A DNA stretch of 64,000 bases from assembly GCF_007665395.1 (NCBI RefSeq), contig NZ_VDND01000004.1, positions 297,847 through 361,846 of the forward strand. The letters are read 5' to 3'. The DNA is from Pseudomonas oryzihabitans. GTDB taxonomy: Bacteria; Pseudomonadota; Gammaproteobacteria; Pseudomonadales; Pseudomonadaceae. A model generated the notes under the pieces. That model saw only the letters and a list, made by a program, of their open reading frames with translations. It had not been told where the DNA came from and ran no database searches. Positions 34,769 through 43,350 of this stretch are shown piece by piece; the stretch's first letter is position 1; each line of letters begins with the position of its first letter. Position numbers and translations under genes: made by a program.

Positions 34769-35538
34769 GGATTCTCCTGGCCGCCGAGGCGCTGGGACAG
34801 GCGGCGGGCGCTGTCGACCAGCACCTGGCGATACTCGGCATGGTGGGCCTGGGCATCGGCGCGCGGCGCCACGATGCACAGGGTGGCGATGCTCAGGCCG
34901 CTGGCGTCCTGCACCGGGGCGGCGAAGCAGTGGGTATAGGTGTCGGCGATGCTGTCGAAGGAAAAGAAGCCTTCGGCGCAGGCGCTGCGGATCTCGGCGA
35001 TGAAGGTGTGCTCGGGCAGGCGGCTGCCATCGGGCAGGATGAAGTCGTCCGGGTCGATCAGGGCGAGGATCTCGGCGTCGCTCAGGTGGCCGAGCAGCAA
35101 CCGGCCGGAGGCGGTCCAGGGAATGGGCGCGTCCTCGCCGACGTTGGACGAGATGCGAAAGGCGCGGGCGCCTTCCTTCATCAGCGAGACGGTGTACTTG
35201 CGGCCGTTGAGCTGGCACAGCTGGGCGGTCTCGCGGGTCTGGGCGACGATGTCGTCCAGCAGCAGCCCGGCCTCGCGGGCCAGGTCGAAGTGGCGCAGGT
35301 GCGCCTGGCCGAGAAAATACAGCTCGCGGCCCAGGTAGACCTGGCCGTCACGGCCCACGGCGTCGAGCATATGCCGCTCCAGCAGGAGGCCGACCAGGTC
35401 GTAGACGGTGGACTTGGGAATGCCGAGGCCAGCGGCGATCTCGTTGGGGCGCAGCGGCCGACCCACCCGCTTGAGGTGATCGAGGATATCGAAGGCGCGG
35501 TCCAGGCCGCGGGCTCGTTGGCGGGTAGGTTCGGTCAT
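34765..35538 (-). CDS. IclR family transcriptional regulator
   Basis: A 257-residue IclR regulator: winged helix-turn-helix at about 10-75 (R-A-F-D-I-L-D-H-L, P-N-E-I-A-A-G-L-G-I-P-K-S-T-V-Y) and a C-terminal effector domain (about 85-250) with W-T-A-S-G-R-L-L-L. It sits inside the D-amino acid operon, 14 bases after ridA and overlapping the deaminase start, so it is probably the local regulator. Two tandem palindromes before the operon (38966-39001) are candidate binding sites. The effector may be a D-amino acid or its keto acid, which is inference. Confidence 0.9.
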   Translation of the reverse strand: MTEPTRQRARGLDRAFDILDHLKRVGRPLRPNEIAAGLGIPKSTVYDLVGLLLERHMLDAVGRDGQVYLGRELYFLGQAHLRHFDLAREAGLLLDDIVAQTRETAQLCQLNGRKYTVSLMKEGARAFRISSNVGEDAPIPWTASGRLLLGHLSDAEILALIDPDDFILPDGSRLPEHTFIAEIRSACAEGFFSFDSIADTYTHCFAAPVQDASGLSIATLCIVAPRADAQAHHAEYRQVLVDSARRLSQRLGGQENP

Positions 35539-35552
35539 AGCTCCGGTCTGTC

Positions 35553-35939
35553 TCAGGTCTTGGGTTTGTAGGCGATGCAGTCGATCTCGACCTTGCAGTC
35601 CACCATCATGCAGGACTGCACGCAGGCGCGTGCCGGGGCCTGGCCGGCGAAGTACTCGGCGAACACCTTGTTGAAGCTCCAGAAGTCGCGCGGATCGTCC
35701 AGCCAGACGCCGGCACGCACCACATGCTCCAGACCGTAGCCGGCTTCGTGCAGGATGGCGATCAGATTCTGCATGGTCTTGTGGGTCTGGGCGACGATGC
35801 CGCCATCGATGATCTCGCCGTTCTCCATGGCCACCTGGCCGGAGACGTGCAGCCAGCCATCGGCTTCCACCGCACGGGCGAAGGGCAGGGGTTGGCCACC
35901 TGCGCCGCGTTCGCCGACGCCGTAACGGGTGATGCTCAT
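35553..35939 (-). CDS. RidA family enamine/imine deaminase
   Basis: A 128-residue RidA/YjgF protein. The catalytic Arg is R104 in P-A-R-A-C-V-Q, and G-W-L-H-V-S-G-Q is the usual early strand. RidA hydrolyses reactive 2-aminoacrylate and related imines to keto acids. Next to a PLP dehydratase that releases such intermediates, the role is direct. AGGAG lies seven bases before the ATG; the gene is 28 bases behind the ABC ATPase gene. Confidence 0.92.
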   Translation of the reverse strand: MSITRYGVGERGAGGQPLPFARAVEADGWLHVSGQVAMENGEIIDGGIVAQTHKTMQNLIAILHEAGYGLEHVVRAGVWLDDPRDFWSFNKVFAEYFAGQAPARACVQSCMMVDCKVEIDCIAYKPKT

Positions 35940-35967
35940 AGGGTTGCTCCTGTAACGAGGGGATGAT

Positions 35968-36735
35968 TTAAAAGGAGGTCCGGCCGAGGAATTCGGCGAG
36001 ACGGGTGGATTTGGGCTGCTCGAACAGCTCGCGCGGCGGGCCCTGTTCCTCGATGCGGCCCTGGCTCATGAAGACGATGCGATCGGACACCTCGTAGGCG
36101 AATCTCATCTCGTGAGTCACCAACAGCATGGTCATGCCGTCCTGGGCCAGGTCCTTGATCACCGCCAGCACCTCGCCGACCAGTTCCGGGTCGAGCGCCG
36201 AGGTGGGTTCGTCGAACAGCATCAGGCTGGGATTCATGGCGATGGCGCGGGCGATGGCCACGCGTTGCTGCTGGCCGCCGGAGAGTTGGCCGGGATGATG
36301 GTCGCGCCGTTCGATCAGGCCGACCCGGCGCAGCCACTGCTCGCCAAGGGCCTTGGCTTCGTCCTTGCCCATTTTCTTCACCTTGCGCAGGCCGAGGGTG
36401 ACGTTTTCCAGGGCGGTGAGGTGGGGAAAGAGGTTGAACTGCTGGAAAGCCATGCCGGTGAGCGACCGCTGGCGGGCGATTTCGCGCTCCGGCAGGCGCT
36501 GGCGGCGGCCGCCGTCCTCGCGATAGCCGATGGCCTCGCCGGCCAGCTGGATGCTGCCGCCCTGGAAGTCTTCCAGCAGGTTGACGCAGCGCAGCAGGGT
36601 GGTCTTGCCCGAGCCGCTGGAGCCGATCAGGGTGACCACGTCGCCGCGGTCGAGGGTCAGGTCGATGCCCTTGAGCACCTCGGTGGTACCGAAGCTCTTG
36701 TGCAGGCCGTTGATGCTCAATAGCGGGTCGGTCAT
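35968..36735 (-). CDS. Polar amino acid ABC transporter ATP-binding protein
   Basis: A 255-residue ABC ATPase with G-S-S-G-S-G-K-T-T (Walker A), L-S-G-G-Q-Q-Q-R (signature) and L-M-L-F-D-E-P (Walker B). Compared with AapP it has an insert around [13 protein letters not shown] (about 70-84), as in the HisP/GlnQ-like proteins of some uptake systems. The start overlaps the permease gene by 4 bases (ATGA). It powers the adjacent two-permease importer. Confidence 0.92.
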   Translation of the reverse strand: MTDPLLSINGLHKSFGTTEVLKGIDLTLDRGDVVTLIGSSGSGKTTLLRCVNLLEDFQGGSIQLAGEAIGYREDGGRRQRLPEREIARQRSLTGMAFQQFNLFPHLTALENVTLGLRKVKKMGKDEAKALGEQWLRRVGLIERRDHHPGQLSGGQQQRVAIARAIAMNPSLMLFDEPTSALDPELVGEVLAVIKDLAQDGMTMLLVTHEMRFAYEVSDRIVFMSQGRIEEQGPPRELFEQPKSTRLAEFLGRTSF

Positions 36736-37394
36736 GGCAGGGTCACCCGTTTTTCCAGATGGCGGCCGAGCCGCTCGATGGCGAAGTTGATGAGAAAGAA
36801 CAGCAGCCCAGCGAACAGGTAGAACTGCAGGGTCATGAAGGTGCGGGCGATGACCTGCTGGCTGCTCAGCAGCAACTCGGCCACGCCGATCACCGAGAGC
36901 AGGGTGGAGGCCTTGACGATCTCGGTGGAGGCGTTAACCCAGGTCGGCAGGATCTGGCGCAGCGCCTGGGGCAGGAGCACCTCCTTGAGACTTTGGGCGA
37001 AGGTCAGGCCGATGGCCTTGGCCGCCTCGTGCTGGCCACGGGGGATGGCCTGCAGCGCGCCGCGGACGATCTCGGCCACATGGGAGCCGCAGAACAGCAG
37101 CAGGGCCGCGGTGCCGGCCTGGAAGGGCGTGGGCCGCAGACCCAGGGCCGGCGCCATGTAGTAGCAGGCCAGTACCAGCACGAACACCGGGGTGCCGCGG
37201 ATCAGGTCGGCGTAGACGCGGAACGGCAGGCGCAGCGGCCAGCGGCCATAGGTCAGCGCCAGGCCGCCGAGGGTGCCGAGCAGGGTGCCGCCGAGCACGG
37301 CCAGCACGGAGCAGGCCAGGGTGGTGGCGAACCCGGCGGCCAGGGTCTGGCGCGCGTTCCATAATTCCAGGAACCAGGAGGGGGCTTCGTACAC
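36732..37394 (-). CDS. Amino acid ABC transporter permease
   Basis: A 220-residue permease of the HisM/HisQ type with the EAA loop [23 protein letters not shown] (about 125-147). The start is a GTG with AGGAG seven bases upstream. It lies 10 bases after the first permease and overlaps the ATPase gene. The two permeases should form a heterodimeric channel. Confidence 0.9.
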   Translation of the reverse strand: MYEAPSWFLELWNARQTLAAGFATTLACSVLAVLGGTLLGTLGGLALTYGRWPLRLPFRVYADLIRGTPVFVLVLACYYMAPALGLRPTPFQAGTAALLLFCGSHVAEIVRGALQAIPRGQHEAAKAIGLTFAQSLKEVLLPQALRQILPTWVNASTEIVKASTLLSVIGVAELLLSSQQVIARTFMTLQFYLFAGLLFFLINFAIERLGRHLEKRVTLP

Positions 37395-37404
37395 GATCGG
37401 GCTC

Positions 37405-38067
37405 CTAGCGGGCGAGGCTCAGCCGCCGCTCCAGCTGGCGCAGCAGCAGGGCGATGGCGTAGCAGGTGAGGATGTAGAGGGCGCTGGTCACCAGCCAGGT
37501 CTCGATGACCCGGTAGCTTTCCAGGTTGATCTTGCGCGCCTGGTAGGTCAGTTCCGGCACGGCGATGGCCGCCGCAAGGGAGGTGTCCTTGAACAGCGAG
37601 ATGAAGCTGTTGGAAAGTGACGGCAGGACGTTGCGTAGCATCACCGGGATGATGACGTAGGCCTTGATCTGCCACTCGCGCAGGCCGATGGCCAGGCCCG
37701 CCTCGCGCTGGCCCTTGGGAATGGCCATGAGCCCGCCGCGAAACACCTCGGCCAGGTAGGCCCCGGCATAGAGCGCCAGGGTGATGAGAAAGGAGCTGAG
37801 CTTGTCCAGGCGGATGCCGACGCTGGGCAGGGCGAAGTACAGCAGCAGGATCAGCACCAGGATCGGAGTGTTGCGTACCAGAGTGACATAGCCGCCCGCC
37901 AGCCAGCGCAGCGCCCGCACCGGCGAGAGCAGGGCGAAGGCGGTGGCCAGGCCGATCAGGCAGCCGATGGCGATGCCCACCAGCGCCAGCTGCAGGCCGA
38001 GGGCGAGCCCGGCCAGCAGGTGGTCCAGGTTCTGCCACACGGGGGCGAAGTTGAGGGTGTAGTCCAT
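37405..38067 (-). CDS. Amino acid ABC transporter permease
   Basis: A 220-residue permease, partner of the downstream one; the EAA loop is R-E-A-G-L-A-I-G-L-R-E-W-Q-I-K-A-Y-V-I-I-P (about 135-155). ATG 38067 is chosen because AGGTGG lies nine bases upstream; the ATG three codons earlier has no room for a ribosome-binding site. A hairpin (38087-38105) separates it from the binding-protein gene. Confidence 0.9.
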   Translation of the reverse strand: MDYTLNFAPVWQNLDHLLAGLALGLQLALVGIAIGCLIGLATAFALLSPVRALRWLAGGYVTLVRNTPILVLILLLYFALPSVGIRLDKLSSFLITLALYAGAYLAEVFRGGLMAIPKGQREAGLAIGLREWQIKAYVIIPVMLRNVLPSLSNSFISLFKDTSLAAAIAVPELTYQARKINLESYRVIETWLVTSALYILTCYAIALLLRQLERRLSLAR

Positions 38068-38086
38068 GTACGGCATCCACCTAGAG

Positions 38087-38105
38087 GGCGCGGACGGACC
38101 GCGCC
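38087..38105 (-). other. Intercistronic hairpin between binding protein and permease genes
   Basis: A 7-bp stem GGCGCGG/CCGCGCC with a 5-base loop in the 48-base gap. It mirrors the aapJ-aapQ hairpin and could stabilise the binding-protein message or lower permease expression. Confidence 0.5.
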
Positions 38106-38115
38106 GGGGCCAGGG

Positions 38116-38952
38116 TCACTTGAACTCGACGGGGAAGCCGATCGCCGGAGACGGCAGCTCGACACCGAACCACTTCTTGAAGGACGCCTGATAGGTGGGG
38201 AATTCCACACCGGTCATGGCCTCGTGCAGGGCGGTGTTGACGAAGTTCAGCCAGTCCTGGTCGCCGCGCTTGACCGCGCAGGCATAGGTCTGGGGACTCC
38301 AGGCGTAGTCGGGCGAGCGGTAACGGCCGGGATTCTGGGTCATCAGGTACTTGACCGAGGACTGGTCGGTGGCCACGGCGTCGGCGCGACCGGTGCCCAG
38401 GGCCTGGTAGAGCAGGTCGACGCTGTCGTACTGGTCGACCTTGGCATCGGGCAGCGCCTGGTGCACCAGTTCCTCGGCATAGACGTTCTGCAGCACGGCC
38501 ACGGTCAGGTCGCCCTTGGCGGCCTTGAGATCGTCGAGCTGCTGGTAGCGGCTGTTGGCCGGCAGGAGCAGGGCCACGCCTTCGCGGTAGTAGGGCAGGG
38601 TGAAGGCCACCTGCTGGGCGCGGCTGGCGGTCACGGTGATGAACTGGCAGCTGATGTCGACCTTGTCGGTGAGCAGGTTGGGGATGCGCGCATCCGAGCC
38701 CTGGACCACGAACTCGACCTTTTCCGGATCATTGAACAGGCCCTTGGCGATGACCTTGGAGATATCGATATCGAAGCCCTGCAACTTGCCGTCGGCGCCC
38801 TGGAAGTGCCAGGGGGCATTGGTGCTGCCGGTGCCCACCACCAGGTGACCGCGCTTGAGCACGTCATCCAGCTTGGCGGCCTGGGCGCCGGTCATGGCGA
38901 CCAGGCCTGCCAGCAGCGCCAGCGTTTTCCACCCCTTCATCTTGCCCATCAT
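38116..38952 (-). CDS. Amino acid ABC transporter substrate-binding protein
   Basis: A 278-residue family-3 periplasmic binding protein. The signal peptide (K at 4 and 6, hydrophobic 9-21) is cleaved near A-Q-A (about 25). The mature protein starts A-K-L-D-D-V-L-K-R-G-H-L-V-V-G-T and has G-F-D-I-D-I-S-K-V and the Y-A-C-A-V-K-R-G-D segment. AGGAG lies seven bases before the first ATG. It is the first gene of the seven-gene D-amino acid unit and follows a sigma-54-like promoter. The ligand is presumed a small polar, perhaps D-, amino acid. Confidence 0.9.
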   Translation of the reverse strand: MMGKMKGWKTLALLAGLVAMTGAQAAKLDDVLKRGHLVVGTGSTNAPWHFQGADGKLQGFDIDISKVIAKGLFNDPEKVEFVVQGSDARIPNLLTDKVDISCQFITVTASRAQQVAFTLPYYREGVALLLPANSRYQQLDDLKAAKGDLTVAVLQNVYAEELVHQALPDAKVDQYDSVDLLYQALGTGRADAVATDQSSVKYLMTQNPGRYRSPDYAWSPQTYACAVKRGDQDWLNFVNTALHEAMTGVEFPTYQASFKKWFGVELPSPAIGFPVEFK

Positions 38953-38965
38953 CTTGCTGCTCCTT

Positions 38966-39001
38966 TTCCGTTATAGCGGAAGTGTGTTCGTAACAACGGA
39001 A
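38966..39001 (-). promoter_or_regulatory. Tandem palindromic operator candidate
   Basis: Two 16-bp pseudo-palindromes of the same design, TTCCG-N6-CGGAA (38966-38981) and GTTCG-N6-CGGAA (38986-39001), with centres 20 bp apart, about two helical turns. They end 14 bases before the binding-protein start codon and cover the transcription start expected from the sigma-54 promoter. The IclR regulator of the operon is the obvious candidate ligand. Confidence 0.55.
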
Positions 39002-39007
39002 TAGATT

Positions 39008-39022
39008 GCAGTGACTGTGCCA
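39008..39022 (-). promoter_or_regulatory. Sigma-54 promoter of the D-amino acid transport operon
   Basis: On the minus strand the bases read TGGCAC-AGTCA-CTGC, followed by A. Only one base departs from TGGCAC-N5-TTGC and the GG-GC spacing is exact. The transcription start should fall near 38997, giving a leader of about 45 bases. An NtrC-type activator is required but none is encoded in the window. Confidence 0.65.
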
Positions 39023-39163
39023 GCTCTTCGTGCGGCGTTGCAAATCAAGGGCTTGGCTTGGGCGTGTGGGCGCAGGGGCGGCCATCGCTCAGGGGGATGG
39101 CACCGAGAGGTGGCGGAAGGTAACGGGGCTGCACCAGGCCGAGGCGTTACCGGGGAGCGGCGC

Positions 39164-40624
39164 TCAGGCTGCGGGGAAGGTCAGGCGCAGATCGCCGGCG
39201 CGGGGTAGGAAACGGCCATGGCGGTCGGCGATGGCCTGCCCGGGCGCATAGGCCAGGCGGCCATTCACCCAGACCGCCTCGATGCCTTCGGCGGGGCGTT
39301 GCGGGTCGCTGAAATCGGCCACGTCGCGGATGCGCGCGGGATCGAACAGCACCAGGTCGGCGTGGGCGCCCGGTTCGAGCAGGCCGCGGCCCTCGAGGCC
39401 GAAGCGGGCGGCGGAGAGGCCGGTCATCTTGTGCACGGCGGTGTGCAGTGGAAAGAGGCCGAGGTCGCGGCTGAAATGCCCGAGCACCCGCGGGAAGGCG
39501 CCCCAGAGCCGGGGATGGGGGAAGGGGTCCTCGGGCAGGCCGTCGGAGCCGATCATGCTCAGCGGGTGGGCGAGGATGAGGCGCACGTCGGCTTCGCTCA
39601 TGCCGTAGTAGACGGCGCCGGCCGGTTGCAGGCGCCGCGCGGTGGTCTCCAGGTCCAGGCCCCAGTCGGCGGCGATGGCATCCAGGTCGCGGCCACCGTA
39701 CTCGGGGTGCGGGCTGGACCAGGTGATGGTGATGCGATGGCGATCGGTGACCTGCTTGAGGTCCAGGGTCGAGGAGCTGGCGGCGTAGGGATAGCAGTCG
39801 CAGCCGACCGGCTGGCGTTGGGCGGCCCGCGCCAGGGCGCCGAGCAATGCCGGCGCCCATCCCCAGTTGTCGACCCCGGCGCATTTGAAGTGGGAGACCA
39901 CCACTGGCGCCCGCGCCTGGCGGCCGATGTCCAGGGCTTCGTCCAGCGCCTCGTGCACCGCGGCGAATTCGCTGCGCAAATGGGTGGCATAGAGTCCGCC
40001 CACGGCGTCCAGCTCGGCGGCCAGCTCCGCCACCTCCGCAGTCGGCGCCGCCATGGCGGACGCATAGGCGAGGCCACTGGAAAGGCCCAGCGCACCGGCG
40101 GCCAGGCTGTCGCGCAGCTCCTTGCGCATGGCGGTGATCTCCGCGGGCGTGGCGGCGCGTGAGAGGTCGTCCAGATGATTGCTGCGCAGCGCCGTATGGC
40201 CGACCAGGGCGGCCACGTTGACCCCCGGACGCGCCTGCTCCACCGCCGCGCGATAGGCGGCGAAGGTGGGATAGACGAAAGCCGCAGCCGGACCGAGCAG
40301 GTTCAGCGGATCCGGCGGCTCGCCGCGCAGGCGCACCGGGGCGGCGCTGATGCCGCAATTGCCCACCACCACGGTGGTCACGCCCTGGCTGAGCTTGGGC
40401 AGCTGCTGCGGGCGGCGGATGACCATGCTGTCGTCGTGGGTATGGACGTCGATGAAGCCGGGCGCCAGGGCCAGGCCGCTGCCGTCGCGGACCTCTCGTG
40501 CCGGTTGGTCGGCGAGGTCGCCGAGCGCCTGGATACGTCCGGCCACCACCGCCACGTCGAGTCGCTGGCCGGGGCGGTCATGGCCGTCGAGCACCAGCGC
40601 GTCACGAATCAATAGGTCATGCAT
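39164..40624 (-). CDS. N-acyl-D-amino-acid deacylase (D-aminoacylase)
   Basis: A 486-residue amidohydrolase-superfamily enzyme. The metal site is visible as F-I-D-V-H-T-H-D-D (H61, H63) with the bridging Cys in V-G-N-C-G (C90), spaced as in D-aminoacylases. Further on, V-V-S-H-F-K-C-A-G and G-C-D-C-Y-P-Y are present. It hydrolyses N-acyl-D-amino acids to free D-amino acids. ATG 40624 begins M-H-D-L-L-I-R-D; a longer frame to 40711 would be unusual. It ends 211 bases before the transport operon on the same strand and probably has its own promoter. Confidence 0.88.
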   Translation of the reverse strand: MHDLLIRDALVLDGHDRPGQRLDVAVVAGRIQALGDLADQPAREVRDGSGLALAPGFIDVHTHDDSMVIRRPQQLPKLSQGVTTVVVGNCGISAAPVRLRGEPPDPLNLLGPAAAFVYPTFAAYRAAVEQARPGVNVAALVGHTALRSNHLDDLSRAATPAEITAMRKELRDSLAAGALGLSSGLAYASAMAAPTAEVAELAAELDAVGGLYATHLRSEFAAVHEALDEALDIGRQARAPVVVSHFKCAGVDNWGWAPALLGALARAAQRQPVGCDCYPYAASSSTLDLKQVTDRHRITITWSSPHPEYGGRDLDAIAADWGLDLETTARRLQPAGAVYYGMSEADVRLILAHPLSMIGSDGLPEDPFPHPRLWGAFPRVLGHFSRDLGLFPLHTAVHKMTGLSAARFGLEGRGLLEPGAHADLVLFDPARIRDVADFSDPQRPAEGIEAVWVNGRLAYAPGQAIADRHGRFLPRAGDLRLTFPAA

Positions 40625-40681
40625 GCTAGAGCATCCCGCGACCGTTGGGAGCGCCATTTCGACCGCCGGGTGGCAAAGTGC

Positions 40682-40708
40682 CCTTGAAGCGAAGCGGCCG
40701 GCCGATAG
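40682..40708 (+). promoter_or_regulatory. Weak candidate sigma-28 (FliA) promoter of the chemoreceptor gene
   Basis: GCCGATAG (40701-40708) matches seven of eight bases of the flagellar sigma-factor -10 box GCCGATAA and lies 94 bases before the receptor start. The upstream CTTGAAG is a poor -35 and its spacing is short, so this is tentative. Confidence 0.25.
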
Positions 40709-40802
40709 CACTGAAACTGTTGTACGAAGTCTTGTCTACTGCGTCACAAAAAAGGGCGGTACAGCCCTGTCTTGTCCTCTATCCGCCGCCTGTGAGTCTG
40801 CC

Positions 40803-42821
40803 ATGAATCTGTTGACCCCCGCCGTCAGGGTGATGAATCGTCTGAGGTTCCCCGCCAAGTTCGCCTGCCTGGCCGCCATTGTCCTGGTGCCGCTGCTGTT
40901 TCTGAGCCTCTATATCTATCAGGACATCCAGGAGCAACGGGTCAGCCTGACCAAGGAAATCGACGGCCAGCGCTATCTGGCTCAGATTACGCCGGTCGCT
41001 CGGCTGAGCATGCTGCAACGGGCCCTGACCAAACGGCTTCAGGACGGCGACGCCTCTGCCCAGCAGGACTGGCAAGCCAACCGCAACGCGCTGATCAAGG
41101 CCTACGACGGCCTTGGGCGCCTGGATCGCGAGCTCAACGGCGCCTTGGAGACCGGGGATCGCGTCAGCCAGTTACGGCAGAATGCCGAGCGGCTGTTGCA
41201 AGGCGTGCCGGGCAACTCGCTGGAAGTGTTCGACGCCTGGAACGAGCAGCTGACGCAGACCCTGAACCTCTTCTATTACGTCTCGGCTACCTCCGGCCTG
41301 GTGCTGGAGTCCGACTACACCAGCCTCTTCCTCATCGATATCACCTCGTTGCGCCTGCCGCGGGAGATCAACCTGATCGGCCAGTTGCGTGGCCTGGCCT
41401 TCGGCCTGAGCGCCAACAACCGCTTCGATCCGGCCAGCCTGACGGTCGCGCGCAGTCTGGTGCGGCAGGAGCGGCAGACCGCTGACGAACTGGAACAGGC
41501 ACTCAAGCTCCTGGCCCGCCAGGCGCCGGAGCTGGCCCAGCGCCTCAAGGCGTCCATCTCCCAGGCGGCGGATGACTATGCCAATTTCCGCCAGGGCATG
41601 CTGGTCGCCATGGGCGGTGAGGGAAAGGTCGATGGCCGGGCCCTAGGTACCCAGGGTAGTGCCGTCGTCGCGCGTTATTATCAGGTGCAGGAAGAGGCCC
41701 AGGGCATCCTGGCGCAGATGTTGGTCGAGCGCCTGGCCCACGAGACCCTGTTGCGCAACCTGGTGCTGGGCATGATCGCGGCGGCCCTGCTGCTGCTGAC
41801 CTATACCTTCGCCGGCATCTACCAGGCCCTGCGCCTGGGGATCGCCGGCCTGGTCAGCGTCACGGCCGCCGCCGCCCAGGGCGACCTGAGTCGCCGCGCC
41901 GCGCTGCGGGGTCGCGACGAGATCGCCGACATCGGCCGTAGCCTGGACGCGATGCTGGAGGCCTTCGGCCACTCGTTGCGCGAGGTCGACCGAGCCTCCG
42001 ATGCGGTGGCCCAGGCCTCCGGCGCCCTGGCCAGCTCCATCGGCCAGGCGCGCTCGACCATGCAGGCACAGCAGGCCGAAACCGATCAGGTGGCCACCGC
42101 CATCACCGAGATGACTGCCAGCGTGGCGGACGTCGCCCACAACACCGAAGGCGCCGTGGCCGCCGCCCAGCAGGCCGATGAGGCGACCCAGCAGGGCGCG
42201 CGGGTGATGCAGCAGACGCAACAGGCCATCGAAGCCCTGGCCGCCGAGGTGGATCTCAGCGCCAACAAGGTCGCGGCCCTGGAAAACCACAGCCAGGCCA
42301 TCGGTGGGGTCATCGCGGTGATTCGTACCATCGCCGAGCAGACCAACCTGCTGGCCCTCAACGCCGCCATCGAGGCCGCCCGGGCGGGTGAGCAGGGCCG
42401 CGGCTTCGCCGTGGTGGCTGACGAGGTCCGTACCCTGGCCTCGCGCACCCAGACCTCCACCGAGGAGATCCGCCGCATCATCGAGCAGCTCCAGGGCGCG
42501 ACCGCCGAAGCCGTGGGCCAGATGCAGGCCAGTCGCGGCCATGCCCTGACCGGGGTGGCGGCCGCCGAGCAGGCCAGCGTCAGCCTGACCAGCATCGGTG
42601 CGGCGGTGGAACGGATCGTCGACGTCAACGTGCAGATCGCCAGTGCTGCCGAGCAACAGGCCGCGGTCTCCGAGGACATCAACCGCAACACCACCGGCAT
42701 CCGCTCCAGCACCGTCCAGGTGCTGGGTGGGATCGAGGCGGACGCCGGTACCGCCGAGCGCCTGGCCACCCTCTCCCAAGACCTGCGCGGGGTCGTTTCG
42801 CGCTTCCGGCTCAGCGCCTGA
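40803..42821 (+). CDS. Methyl-accepting chemotaxis protein
   Basis: A 672-residue chemoreceptor. Transmembrane segments at about 17-39 and 316-338 enclose a large periplasmic domain of about 275 residues, mostly helical. HAMP follows, then the signalling domain with the hairpin tip [19 protein letters not shown] (from about 512). The long helical sensor resembles helical-bimodular receptors. The ligand is unknown; its position behind the D-amino acid genes invites testing amino acids. The true ATG is 40803; no strong ribosome-binding site is visible. Confidence 0.92.
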   Translation: MNLLTPAVRVMNRLRFPAKFACLAAIVLVPLLFLSLYIYQDIQEQRVSLTKEIDGQRYLAQITPVARLSMLQRALTKRLQDGDASAQQDWQANRNALIKAYDGLGRLDRELNGALETGDRVSQLRQNAERLLQGVPGNSLEVFDAWNEQLTQTLNLFYYVSATSGLVLESDYTSLFLIDITSLRLPREINLIGQLRGLAFGLSANNRFDPASLTVARSLVRQERQTADELEQALKLLARQAPELAQRLKASISQAADDYANFRQGMLVAMGGEGKVDGRALGTQGSAVVARYYQVQEEAQGILAQMLVERLAHETLLRNLVLGMIAAALLLLTYTFAGIYQALRLGIAGLVSVTAAAAQGDLSRRAALRGRDEIADIGRSLDAMLEAFGHSLREVDRASDAVAQASGALASSIGQARSTMQAQQAETDQVATAITEMTASVADVAHNTEGAVAAAQQADEATQQGARVMQQTQQAIEALAAEVDLSANKVAALENHSQAIGGVIAVIRTIAEQTNLLALNAAIEAARAGEQGRGFAVVADEVRTLASRTQTSTEEIRRIIEQLQGATAEAVGQMQASRGHALTGVAAAEQASVSLTSIGAAVERIVDVNVQIASAAEQQAAVSEDINRNTTGIRSSTVQVLGGIEADAGTAERLATLSQDLRGVVSRFRLSA

Positions 42822-42874
42822 CGGCACCACTCATCGGCAGGGGCCAGGCCGCGCTTTACAGACCGGGTAGCGGT

Positions 42875-42902
42875 GGATAACTGTATAAATAGACAGTTAT
42901 CC
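42875..42902 (+). promoter_or_regulatory. LexA (SOS) box of umuDC
   Basis: CTGT-ATAAATAG-ACAG (42881-42896) fits the LexA consensus CTGT-N8-ACAG exactly. It is embedded in a longer palindrome with perfect arms GGATAACTGT/ACAGTTATCC. It lies 17 bases before the umuD start, so bound LexA would block transcription. Confidence 0.88.
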
Positions 42903-42918
42903 GCAGGAGCGCCGCGTC

Positions 42919-43350
42919 ATGTCCATCACCGTCCTGGGTCGCCTGGAGTCTTCGCCGACCCAGCTGCCGCTCCACGAGGTTCGCCTCTCGTGCGGCTTTC
43001 CGTCGCCGGCCCAGGATCATCTGGAGCGCCAGGTCTCGCTGGATGAGCTGGTCGACCTGCGCGCGCCCCACACCTATGTGATCAAGGTCAGCGGCGACAG
43101 CATGACCGGCGTCGGCATCTTTCCCGGTGACCTGGTCATCGTCGACCGCTCGCGGCCGGCGCGGGTGGGGGACATCGTGGTGGCGGTGCGCGACCGCGAG
43201 CCCACGCTCAAGCGCCTGGGCCGGCGCGGCGCCAACTTCGTGCTGCTGGCGGAAAACCCGGCCTATGCGCCGCTGGTCATCGGCGAGCGCGACGACTTCG
43301 AGGTCTGGGGCGTGGCCACCCACGGCTTGCGGTGCTTCGGCCATGGCTGA
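42919..43350 (+). CDS. umuD: DNA polymerase V accessory protein UmuD
   Basis: A 143-residue S24-family protein. The self-cleavage site is C25-G26 in L-S-C-G-F-P-S-P, with Ser61 (G-D-S-M) and Lys98 (T-L-K-R) as the dyad, each one residue later than in E. coli. RecA-stimulated cleavage yields UmuD', which joins UmuC in polymerase V. The gene follows the LexA box directly and overlaps umuC by 8 bases. Confidence 0.95.
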   Translation: MSITVLGRLESSPTQLPLHEVRLSCGFPSPAQDHLERQVSLDELVDLRAPHTYVIKVSGDSMTGVGIFPGDLVIVDRSRPARVGDIVVAVRDREPTLKRLGRRGANFVLLAENPAYAPLVIGERDDFEVWGVATHGLRCFGHG

